This document shows positions 1 to 6,037 of a stretch of 13,535 nucleotides of DNA, piece by piece. The notes under the pieces are model-generated. The model ran no database searches and was not told where the DNA came from. It was given only the letters and a program-made list of their open reading frames with translations. This stretch comes from Candidatus Margulisiibacteriota bacterium (GTDB taxonomy: Bacteria; Margulisbacteria; WOR-1; XYC2-FULL-46-14; JAHJBW01), in NCBI GenBank assembly GCA_018813405.1, contig JAHJBW010000085.1:1-13535 (forward strand). The letters are read 5' to 3'. The stretch's first letter is position 1. Each line of letters opens with the position of its first letter. A program made the translations under genes and the position numbers.

Positions 1-9
1 AGGTTTTCT

Positions 10-15
10 CTCCTT
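10..15 (-). promoter_or_regulatory. Possible ribosome binding site of a minus-strand gene starting just left of the window
   Basis: Read on the minus strand, the left edge gives AAGGAG followed by nine bases to the window end. This resembles the metK Shine-Dalgarno further along, where AAGGAG sits six bases from the ATG. I infer a gene transcribed leftwards whose start codon lies at or just beyond base 1, divergent from the 63-aa ORF. No codon of it is visible, so its identity is unknown. Confidence 0.3.
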
Positions 16-66
16 TCGTGAACAATATCAGAGGTGTGAAAGCGTATAAGGTCCTTTCAAAAACCA

Positions 67-75
67 TGGTATAAT
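67..75 (+). promoter_or_regulatory. Extended -10 promoter before the 63-aa ORF and histidine kinase
   Basis: TGGTATAAT is a perfect -10 hexamer (70-75) with the TG extension. No convincing -35 is visible, which is tolerable for an extended -10. The predicted start of transcription is about 82-87 and the ATG is at 87, so the mRNA would have a leader of five bases or fewer. The 11-mer GTATAATTTTG is repeated exactly in the tamB promoter (6024-6034). Confidence 0.55.
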
Positions 76-86
76 TTTGCCTGGCA

Positions 87-278
87 ATGGGTATTGATTT
101 CGCATATACTACTCATGAAGCCGATGATGTTAAATCAGGCATGTTGTTTAGAAGTGTTTTTGGTTTCAAAGACACGAACATTCATTTGCAATATGGTGAT
201 TTTGGCGGTGTATGGACTTTATTATGCGGCAGCAAGCAGGATATCTTGCCCGCGATAGAAAAATTTATACATGTTTAA
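87..278 (+). CDS. Hypothetical protein of 63 aa
   Basis: I do not recognise this protein. It is a small, mixed, apparently soluble polypeptide with no signal peptide or membrane segment. The middle is rich in Gly and aromatic residues (about residues 37-47) and the last helix is short and amphipathic. The frame is closed by a stop at 72-74, so it is not the tail of a longer visible ORF. Support for it being real is a well placed extended -10 box 11 bases before the ATG and codon use similar to the following kinase. Its last 8 bases overlap the first ATG of the histidine kinase (271), suggesting translational coupling, since the kinase has no Shine-Dalgarno of its own. It might be a leader or accessory peptide of the kinase, or a chance ORF within a 5' leader. 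Moderate to low confidence. Confidence 0.45.
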   Translation: MGIDFAYTTHEADDVKSGMLFRSVFGFKDTNIHLQYGDFGGVWTLLCGSKQDILPAIEKFIHV

Positions 279-2331
279 TAATGCCGATTTGTTAATGATC
301 TATAACCTCTCAATGCTTGTTGTTTCTGTAACAAGCCTGCTATTTCTTCTGTTGACCTCCCAGGCCAGAGATAGATCTTTACAGCTAAGGCTGTCTTCTT
401 CTTTGATATTTGTAACCATGACGGTCTGGAGTGTGGGAAGAGTGTTGGCGGTAAACGCTGACAATATTTCCTTTGCTCTTCTTTCAGTAAGATTTTCTTA
501 TTTAGGATCGGTGTGGATGGCTTTCATTTTTTTGTGGTTTGTTTACGTGTTTCTGAGAGAAAAGCCTAATTATCCTCTGCTTGCCATTGTTGGATTGAGC
601 TCAATTCTGCTGGCACCGACAATTTTTACGGATTATTTTATATCCGGCATGTCGCCAATTTTATGTTTCAATTTTTATGAGTCCAGTTTCGGGGTCTGTT
701 TTCAGCTATTCTCACTGGTTTATCTTTCCATGCTGCTTTTTGCCCATTTTCTTTTGCTTAAAAAATATCTTTCTTCTCAGGATAAAGCTATGAAAAGCAG
801 GATACTCTGGTTGGCCGGCTCATCAGCCATTGGTTTTATTCCATCATTCACAACATTCCCGCTCGTTTATGGGATACCCGTATTCCCTTTTGGTGTTCCT
901 CTAATGGCATTGTATCCATTTGCGCTATATGTGGCCATCTTCAAGCATAGGTTTCTAGATGTCAGACTATTGATAAATAAATTCTTAGCCTTGATATTAG
1001 CGATATCAACATTTATTTTGTTCTATTTGTTTATTGCGTTTCAATACATAAATTTCTTTTTATCATCGTTTTATGGGTTTCTGTTGTTGTGTTTAACTGT
1101 GGTTGTAATAGCCTTTTCGGGTTTATTTTTTAACAGGATCAGGATATTCTTTCAGAACACTGCTGACAGAGCCTTTATCCGCGGATGGTATGATTTTGAG
1201 GGTGCTGTTGCCGGGCTAAGCGAAAAGTTGTCCCCAGTAACACAGCGTGATGTGCTGTACCAGACAATCGGATCGTTCTTAAAAGACAAACTGGAAGTTG
1301 ATAATATTGTTTTATTGCTTAAAGAAAAATTTCCTGAAAAGGATCCTTTCAGAATCTATCTATCTCAAGCTAACAGGCCTGCGGTCTCGCGCGGGGAAGT
1401 AAGAGATGTTTTAAAGAATTCGTCTTTTGATGCAGGACAATATTATTTGCCTATTTATTCGCCGGCAGGGATTGATGCCTTGTTTGTGCTCGGGGAAAAA
1501 GCTTCACAAGACAAATATACTAATACAGACCATAATCTGTTCGAATTTATCCAGAACCAGGCGGTCATTATCCTTGACCGTATTCGTCCGTATGAAGAAT
1601 TAAGAAAAGACTTCGAAGCTAACCAGAAAAAACTCTACGACACTGAACGAATGCTGGCTCGTTCGGAAAAGATCGCCTCAATGGCCGGGCTTATTCAAGA
1701 ATATAACCATGAGATAAAGACCCCCCTGGCGATCATCAAGGGAGAGATCGAGGATCTTCCGGAAAAACAGCGGGATCTGGACTATCTAAAGGAAAGCGCG
1801 AAGCTAATGATGAAACATGTTAACAGGATCGATGATATTGTCGAGAGCACTTTGCGCCTGAGCAAACCAAAAGAACGGAAAGAAGAAAAACTTTCGCTTA
1901 ACGATATTATCGAAGAAGCATTGAAATTATTTCCGCCCGGCGGGGTTCATTTAGTAAAAGAACTTGGCGCAATACCACCGGTTATGGGCGACAGAGAAGA
2001 TTTGCAAACAGTGTTTATCAATCTCATAAAAAACGCGGTTGAAGCTATGCCGGACGGGGGTGATTTAAGGATAACTACTTATGCGGATAAGAACAATGAA
2101 GGCCTACCTGTTGTATGTGCTGAGGTCTCTGATAGTGGCGCAGGTATTCCAGAGAAAAACATGGAAAAAATCTTTGAGCCGTTTTTCAGCACCCATGTTA
2201 CCAAAGGCAGAGGGCTTGGACTTTCGATTACTTTTCGTATTATACGTGAACATCTGGGTAAGATTGATGTAAAGAATAAGCCCGGTAAGGGGGCGTGTTT
2301 TATTGTGCAGTTAAGAGCGATGCAACCCTGA
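271..2331 (+). CDS. Membrane sensor histidine kinase (7TM N-terminal region, GAF-like domain, HisKA, HATPase)
   Basis: A 686-aa sensor kinase. About residues 9-222 form seven hydrophobic helices of the type seen in N-terminal 7TM histidine kinases, closing with the basic HRFLDVRLL stretch. Two more helices follow at about 236-290. A GAF-like region spans about 305-440, then a coiled coil. The H-box is NHEIKTPL with phospho-acceptor His480. The ATPase domain has the N-box around Asn588, the G1 box DSGAGI from Asp621, the F-box FEPFFST, and G2 as GRGLGLS from Gly646. All key catalytic residues are present, so it should autophosphorylate. It would sense a signal at or in the membrane; the ligand cannot be read from sequence. 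There is no Shine-Dalgarno before the 271 ATG, so coupling to the overlapping small ORF is likely; Met9 (295) is an alternative start. The convergent receiver-domain protein 21 bp downstream is the obvious candidate partner. The 5' half is notably AT-rich, partly because of the membrane helices. Confidence 0.95.
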   Translation: MFNNADLLMIYNLSMLVVSVTSLLFLLLTSQARDRSLQLRLSSSLIFVTMTVWSVGRVLAVNADNISFALLSVRFSYLGSVWMAFIFLWFVYVFLREKPNYPLLAIVGLSSILLAPTIFTDYFISGMSPILCFNFYESSFGVCFQLFSLVYLSMLLFAHFLLLKKYLSSQDKAMKSRILWLAGSSAIGFIPSFTTFPLVYGIPVFPFGVPLMALYPFALYVAIFKHRFLDVRLLINKFLALILAISTFILFYLFIAFQYINFFLSSFYGFLLLCLTVVVIAFSGLFFNRIRIFFQNTADRAFIRGWYDFEGAVAGLSEKLSPVTQRDVLYQTIGSFLKDKLEVDNIVLLLKEKFPEKDPFRIYLSQANRPAVSRGEVRDVLKNSSFDAGQYYLPIYSPAGIDALFVLGEKASQDKYTNTDHNLFEFIQNQAVIILDRIRPYEELRKDFEANQKKLYDTERMLARSEKIASMAGLIQEYNHEIKTPLAIIKGEIEDLPEKQRDLDYLKESAKLMMKHVNRIDDIVESTLRLSKPKERKEEKLSLNDIIEEALKLFPPGGVHLVKELGAIPPVMGDREDLQTVFINLIKNAVEAMPDGGDLRITTYADKNNEGLPVVCAEVSDSGAGIPEKNMEKIFEPFFSTHVTKGRGLGLSITFRIIREHLGKIDVKNKPGKGACFIVQLRAMQP

Positions 2332-2350
2332 GGATTTCCTTGCCTTTTTT
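2322..2350 (+). terminator. Weak candidate intrinsic terminator of the histidine kinase
   Basis: GCAA (2322-2325) can pair with TTGC (2340-2343), with an inner GG/CC pairing around ATTT. A run of six T (2345-2350) follows. The stem is short and interrupted, so this is weak. On the opposite strand there is no T-run after the regulator's stop, so it would act only on kinase transcripts. Confidence 0.22.
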
Positions 2351-2352
2351 AC

Positions 2353-2853
2353 TTAGTTTCTTTCTTGCTTTTTTTCTTTTTTCAGTTCTTCCAGTTTCTT
2401 ATACTTTTTTTCTCTGGTTTCATCAATCATATGCCCGATCTCTTCTTGAAACACTCTGTCGACAGTATCGATTAGTTCCTGCTTATTGAATGGTTTTTTC
2501 AGATAAGCGGCCGCCAATCCAACCGCGGGATGAGTTGTGACCATCCATTTTTCTTCGTCTTCATAGGCGGTTAATACTATAACTGGCATTAATTTAAACC
2601 ATGCTTCATCGCGTCTTAATTTTCTAATAAACTGAAGGCCGTCCATTTCCGGCATTTTCAGATCAAGAATAATACACTTAATTTTGTTCTCTGCCAATCC
2701 CAGGAAGCGCTTGTTTTTGTCAAGTATTTCAAAAGCTTCCAGGCCATTGTGCGCGATGACCGTTTCATATCTTTCGGTTTCCCGTATGTTTTTTGCGATG
2801 AGGTTGGCCATATCCGGCTCGTCGTCAACCACCAAAATTAAAGGTTTAGTCAT
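2353..2853 (-). CDS. Stand-alone response regulator (receiver domain with a charged C-terminal tail)
   Basis: A CheY-like receiver domain fills residues 4-135 of a 166-aa protein. The acidic pocket is Asp10/Asp11, the phospho-acceptor is Asp64 in IILDLKMPEMDG, the switch Thr is Thr95 (VLTA) and the conserved Lys is Lys120 before PF. No DNA-binding or enzymatic output domain follows, only a Lys/Glu-rich, probably helical tail (about 141-166). It probably acts by protein contact, or as a phosphotransfer intermediate. I chose the ATG at 2851-2853 because MTKPLILVVDDEPD is the normal receiver N-terminus and AGGAG lies 10 bases upstream. An in-frame ATG 13 codons earlier would overlap the upstream gene. 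Only two bases separate this start from the stop of the 152-aa membrane protein, so the two are one operon. It is convergent with the histidine kinase, its likely phosphodonor (inferred from position). Confidence 0.93.
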   Translation of the reverse strand: MTKPLILVVDDEPDMANLIAKNIRETERYETVIAHNGLEAFEILDKNKRFLGLAENKIKCIILDLKMPEMDGLQFIRKLRRDEAWFKLMPVIVLTAYEDEEKWMVTTHPAVGLAAAYLKKPFNKQELIDTVDRVFQEEIGHMIDETREKKYKKLEELKKEKKQERN

Positions 2854-2855
2854 TT

Positions 2856-3314
2856 TTACCACTCTCCTCTGTAAATAGAATGTCCGGTCCATAGTTTATA
2901 AATCCACTTATTAAATTCTATAAATGCCCTGACAGGGCCGGTCACCGCTCCCCAGATCAGCAGAGGCGGATAGAAAATAATGCCAAAAACTATGATATTG
3001 GTAATCGTGTAGCCTATGACCCCCGGAGTTTTCTTTCTTCCTTCTTTGTAGGCTGTTTCAGCTTCCATTCTTTTCGTTTTATCATCAATACATCTCAAAG
3101 ATGCTTCTTTATGCTTTTCAGCTTGCCATTTGCGATATTTTAGAGTAGCCCGCGCGTCCCGTCTGATCGCTGTTCTCACAAATTCATAACGGTCAACAGT
3201 TATGCCAATAATACCGATAATAACTCCGTAAACCAGGCACCAGGGAAGAACAATCGGCAGAGATATTAGATAAAAAATAACCAGGAAAGTCTTTCGCATA
3301 ATTTCTTTAGCCAT
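2856..3314 (-). CDS. Unknown 152-aa membrane protein, co-operonic with the response regulator
   Basis: I do not recognise the family. The N-terminus has two closely spaced hydrophobic helices (about residues 8-25 and 26-40). A strongly charged, Arg/Lys/Glu-rich segment follows (41-95), then one or two further hydrophobic helices (about 98-127), and an aromatic/basic C-terminus ending in Trp152. This is a small helical-hairpin inner-membrane protein with a charged loop that could contact partners. The start at 3314 has an AGGTG ribosome site four bases upstream; Met6 is an alternative. It lies 55 bp after the metK stop and two bases before the response regulator. The gap from metK contains a plausible promoter. 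Its position suggests a role in the signalling module, for example as a membrane anchor, sensor accessory or output target, but that is inference only. Confidence 0.8.
   Translation of the reverse strand: MAKEIMRKTFLVIFYLISLPIVLPWCLVYGVIIGIIGITVDRYEFVRTAIRRDARATLKYRKWQAEKHKEASLRCIDDKTKRMEAETAYKEGRKKTPGVIGYTITNIIVFGIIFYPPLLIWGAVTGPVRAFIEFNKWIYKLWTGHSIYRGEW
2864..2868 (-). promoter_or_regulatory. Shine-Dalgarno of the response regulator, inside the end of the upstream gene
   Basis: AGGAG on the minus strand lies within the last codons of the 152-aa membrane protein gene, 10 bases before the regulator's ATG. It supports the 2853 start over the longer frame and implies translational coupling. 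Confidence 0.65.
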
Positions 3315-3330
3315 GTTTCACCTGCCCCGG

Positions 3331-3359
3331 ATTGTGGCATATTTTGTAAAACACGTCAA
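3331..3359 (-). promoter_or_regulatory. Candidate promoter of the membrane protein / response regulator operon
   Basis: On the minus strand, TTGACG (3354-3359) is followed by a 17-base spacer and CACAAT (3331-3336). A TG dinucleotide sits one base before the -10, as in extended -10 promoters. The predicted start is near 3324, leaving a leader of about 10 bases with the AGGTG site. This would let the pair be transcribed independently of metK, although read-through from metK is also possible because no terminator is visible. Confidence 0.45.
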
Positions 3360-3369
3360 ATAGTTTCGG

Positions 3370-4563
3370 TTAGCCCGCTTTTTTCTTGAGCGTTTCCGCC
3401 AGATCGGTCTTTTCCCACGGAACGTCCAGGTCATCCCTGCCAAAGTGCCCGTAAGCGGCTACCTGTTTATAGAGAGGGCGTCTCAGGTCGAGCTCTTTAA
3501 TGATAAGCCCCGGCCTCAGATCAAAACTTTCCTGCAACAACTCGGCTATCTTTTCATCATCGATCTTTCCCGTGCCGAAAGTGTCGACCAGCACGGAAAG
3601 CGGGCTGGCAACGCCGATAGCGTAAGCGATCTGGACCTCGCAATGGTCAGCCAGACCAGAGGCAACTATGTTCTTGGCCGCGTAGCGGGCCGCGTAACTG
3701 GCTGAGCGGTCAACTTTTGTTGGGTCTTTTCCCGAAAAGGCCCCGCCGCCGTGCCTGCCGTATCCGCCGTAGGTGTCAACAATGATCTTTCTGCCGGTTA
3801 CCCCCGTGTCCCCCTGCGGTCCGCCAATAACGAACCTGCCGGTAGGGTTGACAAAGTATTTTGTCTTTTTATCTATCCACTGCTGGGGAACGATCGGCAT
3901 AATTACCGCTTCAATGATCTCGGATTTTAACTTTTCATAATCCACGTCCGGCGCGTGCTGGGAAGAGATCAAAACGCTGTCTATCCTGGCTGGCTTATGA
4001 TCAATATATTCAATGGTTATTTGCGATTTGCCGTCCGGTCTCAGATAAGGCAGTTCCCCTCCCTTTCTAACGTCAGCCAATCTTTTGGCAAGCTTGTGAG
4101 CGTAAGAAATGGGCGCGGGCATCAGCTCTTCGGTCTCGTTGCAGGCATAGCCGAACATAAGGCCCTGGTCGCCGGCCCCCAGGCCCTCCAGGTCCTCTTT
4201 CAATACCTCTCCGCCCCTTATCTCGAGCGCTTTATCAACCCCGCGCGCTATATCTTTTGACTGTTCTTTCAGGGACACCAGGACCCCGCAGTTCTCGTAG
4301 TCAAAGCCATATTTGGGGTTGGTATAGCCGATCTCCATGATGGTCTGCCTGACGATCTTTGGTATTTCGACATAGCATCCGGTAGTAACCTCTCCGGCCA
4401 CTACCACAAGGCCGTTGGTGGCCAATGCTTCGACGGCAACCCTTGCCGGCGGGTCCTTTTCGATGATCGCATCGACAATAGCGTCGGATATCTGATCGCA
4501 CATTTTATCGGGGTGACCTTCGGTAACTGATTCTGAGGTGAACAGAAAGCGTTTGGGTGACAT
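3370..4563 (-). CDS. metK: S-adenosylmethionine synthetase (methionine adenosyltransferase)
   Basis: This cytoplasmic enzyme makes S-adenosylmethionine from methionine and ATP, with release of phosphate and pyrophosphate. The 397-aa length is typical (E. coli MetK is about 384). The N-terminal SESVTEGHPDK motif holds His17 and Asp19, equivalent to E. coli His14 and Asp16 for triphosphate and metal binding. GAGDQG (129-134) is the hexapeptide ATP-binding signature, and GGGAFSGKD (272-280) is the P-loop-like signature. PQGDTGVTGRKIIVDTYGG (249-267) and DRSASYAARYAAKNIVASG (285-303) are also conserved. The start at 4563 has AAGGAG six bases upstream and agrees with the family N-terminus. It is divergent from the M15-like peptidase gene. 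The short leader carries a repeated 9-mer and a possible hairpin that may serve regulation. Its product supplies the methyl donor for RsmG, encoded in this window, though not in the same operon. Confidence 0.98.
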   Translation of the reverse strand: MSPKRFLFTSESVTEGHPDKMCDQISDAIVDAIIEKDPPARVAVEALATNGLVVVAGEVTTGCYVEIPKIVRQTIMEIGYTNPKYGFDYENCGVLVSLKEQSKDIARGVDKALEIRGGEVLKEDLEGLGAGDQGLMFGYACNETEELMPAPISYAHKLAKRLADVRKGGELPYLRPDGKSQITIEYIDHKPARIDSVLISSQHAPDVDYEKLKSEIIEAVIMPIVPQQWIDKKTKYFVNPTGRFVIGGPQGDTGVTGRKIIVDTYGGYGRHGGGAFSGKDPTKVDRSASYAARYAAKNIVASGLADHCEVQIAYAIGVASPLSVLVDTFGTGKIDDEKIAELLQESFDLRPGLIIKELDLRRPLYKQVAAYGHFGRDDLDVPWEKTDLAETLKKKAG

Positions 4564-4569
4564 TGTTTT

Positions 4570-4575
4570 CTCCTT
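4570..4575 (-). promoter_or_regulatory. Shine-Dalgarno of metK
   Basis: AAGGAG on the minus strand, six bases before the ATG. This strong site contrasts with the rightward genes at 4680, 6038 and 13081, which lack one, and shows the organism also uses standard initiation. Confidence 0.75.
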
Positions 4576-4585
4576 CTCAATGACT

Positions 4586-4613
4586 ACATGTCTCTACATC
4601 CCGGACATGTCTC
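4586..4613 (-). repeat. Duplicated 9-mer and possible hairpin in the metK leader
   Basis: GAGACATGT occurs twice on the minus strand (4605-4613 and 4586-4594), 19 bp apart. ACATGTC of the upstream copy is the exact reverse complement of GACATGT in the downstream copy. The transcript could therefore form a 7-bp hairpin with an 11-base loop, 10 bases upstream of the Shine-Dalgarno. The same sequence could instead be a tandem operator, with two sites two helical turns apart. It is too short for a SAM-I riboswitch. The function is unproven. Confidence 0.45.
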
Positions 4614-4627
4614 CATATATTTTATTC

Positions 4628-4657
4628 AGTATACCAAAAAGTTGATGAATGGGTCAA
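4628..4657 (-). promoter_or_regulatory. Promoter of metK
   Basis: On the minus strand, TTGACC (4652-4657) is separated by 18 bases from TATACT (4628-4633). The predicted start is about 4621, giving a leader of about 57 bases with the repeated 9-mer and the Shine-Dalgarno. It overlaps the rightward promoter at 4642-4670. Confidence 0.6.
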
Positions 4658-4670
4658 TAGATGCTAAAAT
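4642..4670 (+). promoter_or_regulatory. Promoter of the M15-like peptidase / xerC unit
   Basis: TTGATG (4642-4647), a 17-base spacer and TAAAAT (4665-4670) with a TG extension at 4662-4663. The ATG at 4680 is nine bases after the -10 box, so the predicted transcript begins within about three bases of the start codon. No Shine-Dalgarno is present. Confidence 0.6.
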
Positions 4671-4679
4671 TATCAAACA

Positions 4680-5114
4680 ATGGGAAATCTGAGCGAACAT
4701 TTCAATAACAAGGATTTTATTTGCAAGTGCCAGGCCTGTAAAGGCAAAGAATATAAGATACACCTGGGCCTGGTGGGAGCGCTGGAACAGCTTGGGGCGC
4801 ATTTCAAAAGGAAGGTCGAAGTATTGTCCGGATTCTGGTGTGAAGAATACAACGAAGCCCTCAAAAAGGAACGCCGCAGTTATCATTGCCTGGGGAAAGC
4901 CGCCCATGTGCGGATCGCCGGTGTCCCCTTGAACGATATTTTTAACTTTATCGAACAGAATATGCCGGAAATTCACGGGTTGGGGCTTTATCCAAAAGAA
5001 GGCTTCATCCATGTTGATACCAGGCCAGTGGAAAAAAAGGACGCCTGGGTAAAAGAAGGTAATAATTATATCCATCTTACACCCGAAAAGCGCAAGCAAT
5101 ACGGCCTGGGATAA
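4680..5114 (+). CDS. Peptidase M15-type (DUF882/YcbK-like) protein with an Asp-to-His change at a metal site
   Basis: A 144-aa protein of the peptidase M15_3 type, whose members are zinc carboxypeptidases or amidases acting on peptidoglycan peptides. The N-terminus has the characteristic LSEHF opening and a CxCxxC cluster (Cys15, Cys17, Cys20). SGFWCEEYN (50-58) corresponds to the usual SGYR-CxxxN segment. The metal motif SxHxxGxAxD is present at 67-76, but the final Asp is His76 (codon CAT at 4905-4907). The second metal motif, GLYPKEGFIHVDTRP (102-116), is intact with His111 and Asp113. His could still bind zinc, or activity may be altered or lost. There is no signal peptide, so it is cytosolic or exported by another route. 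The start at 4680 agrees with the family N-terminus. Its 3' end overlaps the reading frame of xerC, making an operon likely. Relatives occur both in chromosomes and in phage lysis modules, so the cellular role is uncertain. Confidence 0.85.
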   Translation: MGNLSEHFNNKDFICKCQACKGKEYKIHLGLVGALEQLGAHFKRKVEVLSGFWCEEYNEALKKERRSYHCLGKAAHVRIAGVPLNDIFNFIEQNMPEIHGLGLYPKEGFIHVDTRPVEKKDAWVKEGNNYIHLTPEKRKQYGLG

Positions 5115-6018
5115 GGAAGTCCTGGCGTTTATTACCGAGATCTCTACAGAAAGGAATCTTTCCCCGCATACTGTCAAGAACTATGCTATCGATATTCGCA
5201 AGTTCCTGGGGTTTATTAAGGACAAGAACGTTGCGCCCGGCCAGGTAGACAGGGTCATCGCGAGGGAATATCTTTATTCGCTGGAAGGAGAGGGCTTTTC
5301 GCGAAGAAGCCTGGCCAGAAAGATATCCTCATTGCGGACCTTCTACCGCTTCTTGCGCAGAGAGGCAAAAATGGGGCAAAACCCCTTTGAACTGATCTCA
5401 ACCCCAAAACTGCCCGGAAGACTGCCCAATTTCCTGACAGAAAAAGAGATCTCGGCCTTGCTCGATGTGTCATTAAGAGATCCCAGTCCAGCCGGCCTGA
5501 GGAACAGGGCCATCCTTGAACTTTTGTACGGGGCGGGAATGCGCGTTTCGGAATTGGTTGGACTCAATCTTTCCGACCTTGATCTTGATGGTGGGGAAGT
5601 AAGGGTCTTTGGCAAGGGATCGAAAGAAAGGATCACCCTGCTGGGCAGGTATGCCGCGGGAGCGCTCCAGGATTATCTTAAGAACGGCAGACCGCATTTG
5701 GCCGGTCGAAATAGCGGGCGCGCGCTTTTTCTCAACAGGTTTGGCACGCGCTTTACCGAACGAAGCGTTGAACGCCAGATCAGGGACCTGCCCAAAAAAG
5801 CCGGCGTTGCCAAGAACATTACCCCCCACACCCTCCGCCACACATTTGCCACCCATTTGCTGTCCAGGGGAGCAGATCTGCGCACTGTCCAGGAATTGCT
5901 GGGACATGCTTCTCTTTCCACCACGCAGATATATACGCATGTGACCAAAGAAAAGATGAAATCGGTTTACAACGAAGCTCATCCCCGTGCCAAGAGCAGG
6001 TTGCGCCACCCTTCATAA
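5101..6018 (+). CDS. xerC: Tyrosine recombinase XerC/XerD
   Basis: A site-specific recombinase that would resolve chromosome dimers at a dif-like site. Translated from 5101 it is 305 aa, close to the usual 298. The N-terminal SAM-like core-binding domain spans about residues 6-90, including ERNLSPHTVKNYAIDIRKFL. The catalytic domain has the full active set: Arg148, Lys172, His243, Arg246, His269 and nucleophile Tyr278. The C-terminus carries AHPRA, typical of XerC/D. The start is a puzzle. The frame is open from 5053, but the first ATG, GTG or TTG is TTG at 5332, which would delete most of the N-terminal domain. ACG at 5101 would give the expected length, and CTG at 5122 is another near-cognate option with AAGGA just before it. 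The frame overlaps the end of the peptidase gene (stop 5112-5114), so coupling is likely. A sequence error is possible. The family is certain; the start is not. Confidence 0.9.
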   Translation, partial: TAWDKEVLAFITEISTERNLSPHTVKNYAIDIRKFLGFIKDKNVAPGQVDRVIAREYLYSLEGEGFSRRSLARKISSLRTFYRFLRREAKMGQNPFELISTPKLPGRLPNFLTEKEISALLDVSLRDPSPAGLRNRAILELLYGAGMRVSELVGLNLSDLDLDGGEVRVFGKGSKERITLLGRYAAGALQDYLKNGRPHLAGRNSGRALFLNRFGTRFTERSVERQIRDLPKKAGVAKNITPHTLRHTFATHLLSRGADLRTVQELLGHASLSTTQIYTHVTKEKMKSVYNEAHPRAKSRLRHPS

Positions 6019-6030
6019 AGAGAGTATAAT
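6001..6030 (+). promoter_or_regulatory. Promoter of tamB
   Basis: A perfect TATAAT (6025-6030) lies just after the xerC stop, with TTGCGC (6001-6006) 18 bases upstream inside the xerC end. The ATG at 6038 is seven bases beyond the -10 box, exactly where transcription should begin. No Shine-Dalgarno precedes the ATG, so the mRNA is predicted to be leaderless. Confidence 0.6.
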
Positions 6031-6037
6031 TTTGTAA

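Noticed and set aside
3314..3329. TGTTTCAC resembling half of a parS site
   Set aside because: Only the left half matches the 16-bp palindrome TGTTTCACGTGAAACA; the right half is unrelated and the site overlaps a start codon and ribosome site, so it is best taken as chance.
4564..4627. SAM riboswitch upstream of metK
   Set aside because: The leader from the predicted start is about 57 bases, too short for SAM-I or SAM-IV, and I see no terminator or recognisable conserved core. Only the repeat and hairpin can be supported.
4626..5177. Open frame of 183 codons on the minus strand opposite the M15-like gene
   Set aside because: It is antisense to a recognised protein family and begins within the xerC N-terminal region; no ribosome site or family similarity supports it.
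4680..6018. Prophage remnant (peptidase plus integrase-like recombinase)
   Set aside because: The recombinase has the size, domain order and AHPRA tail of chromosomal XerC/D. There are no phage structural genes, attachment repeats or tRNA, and the surrounding genes are housekeeping.
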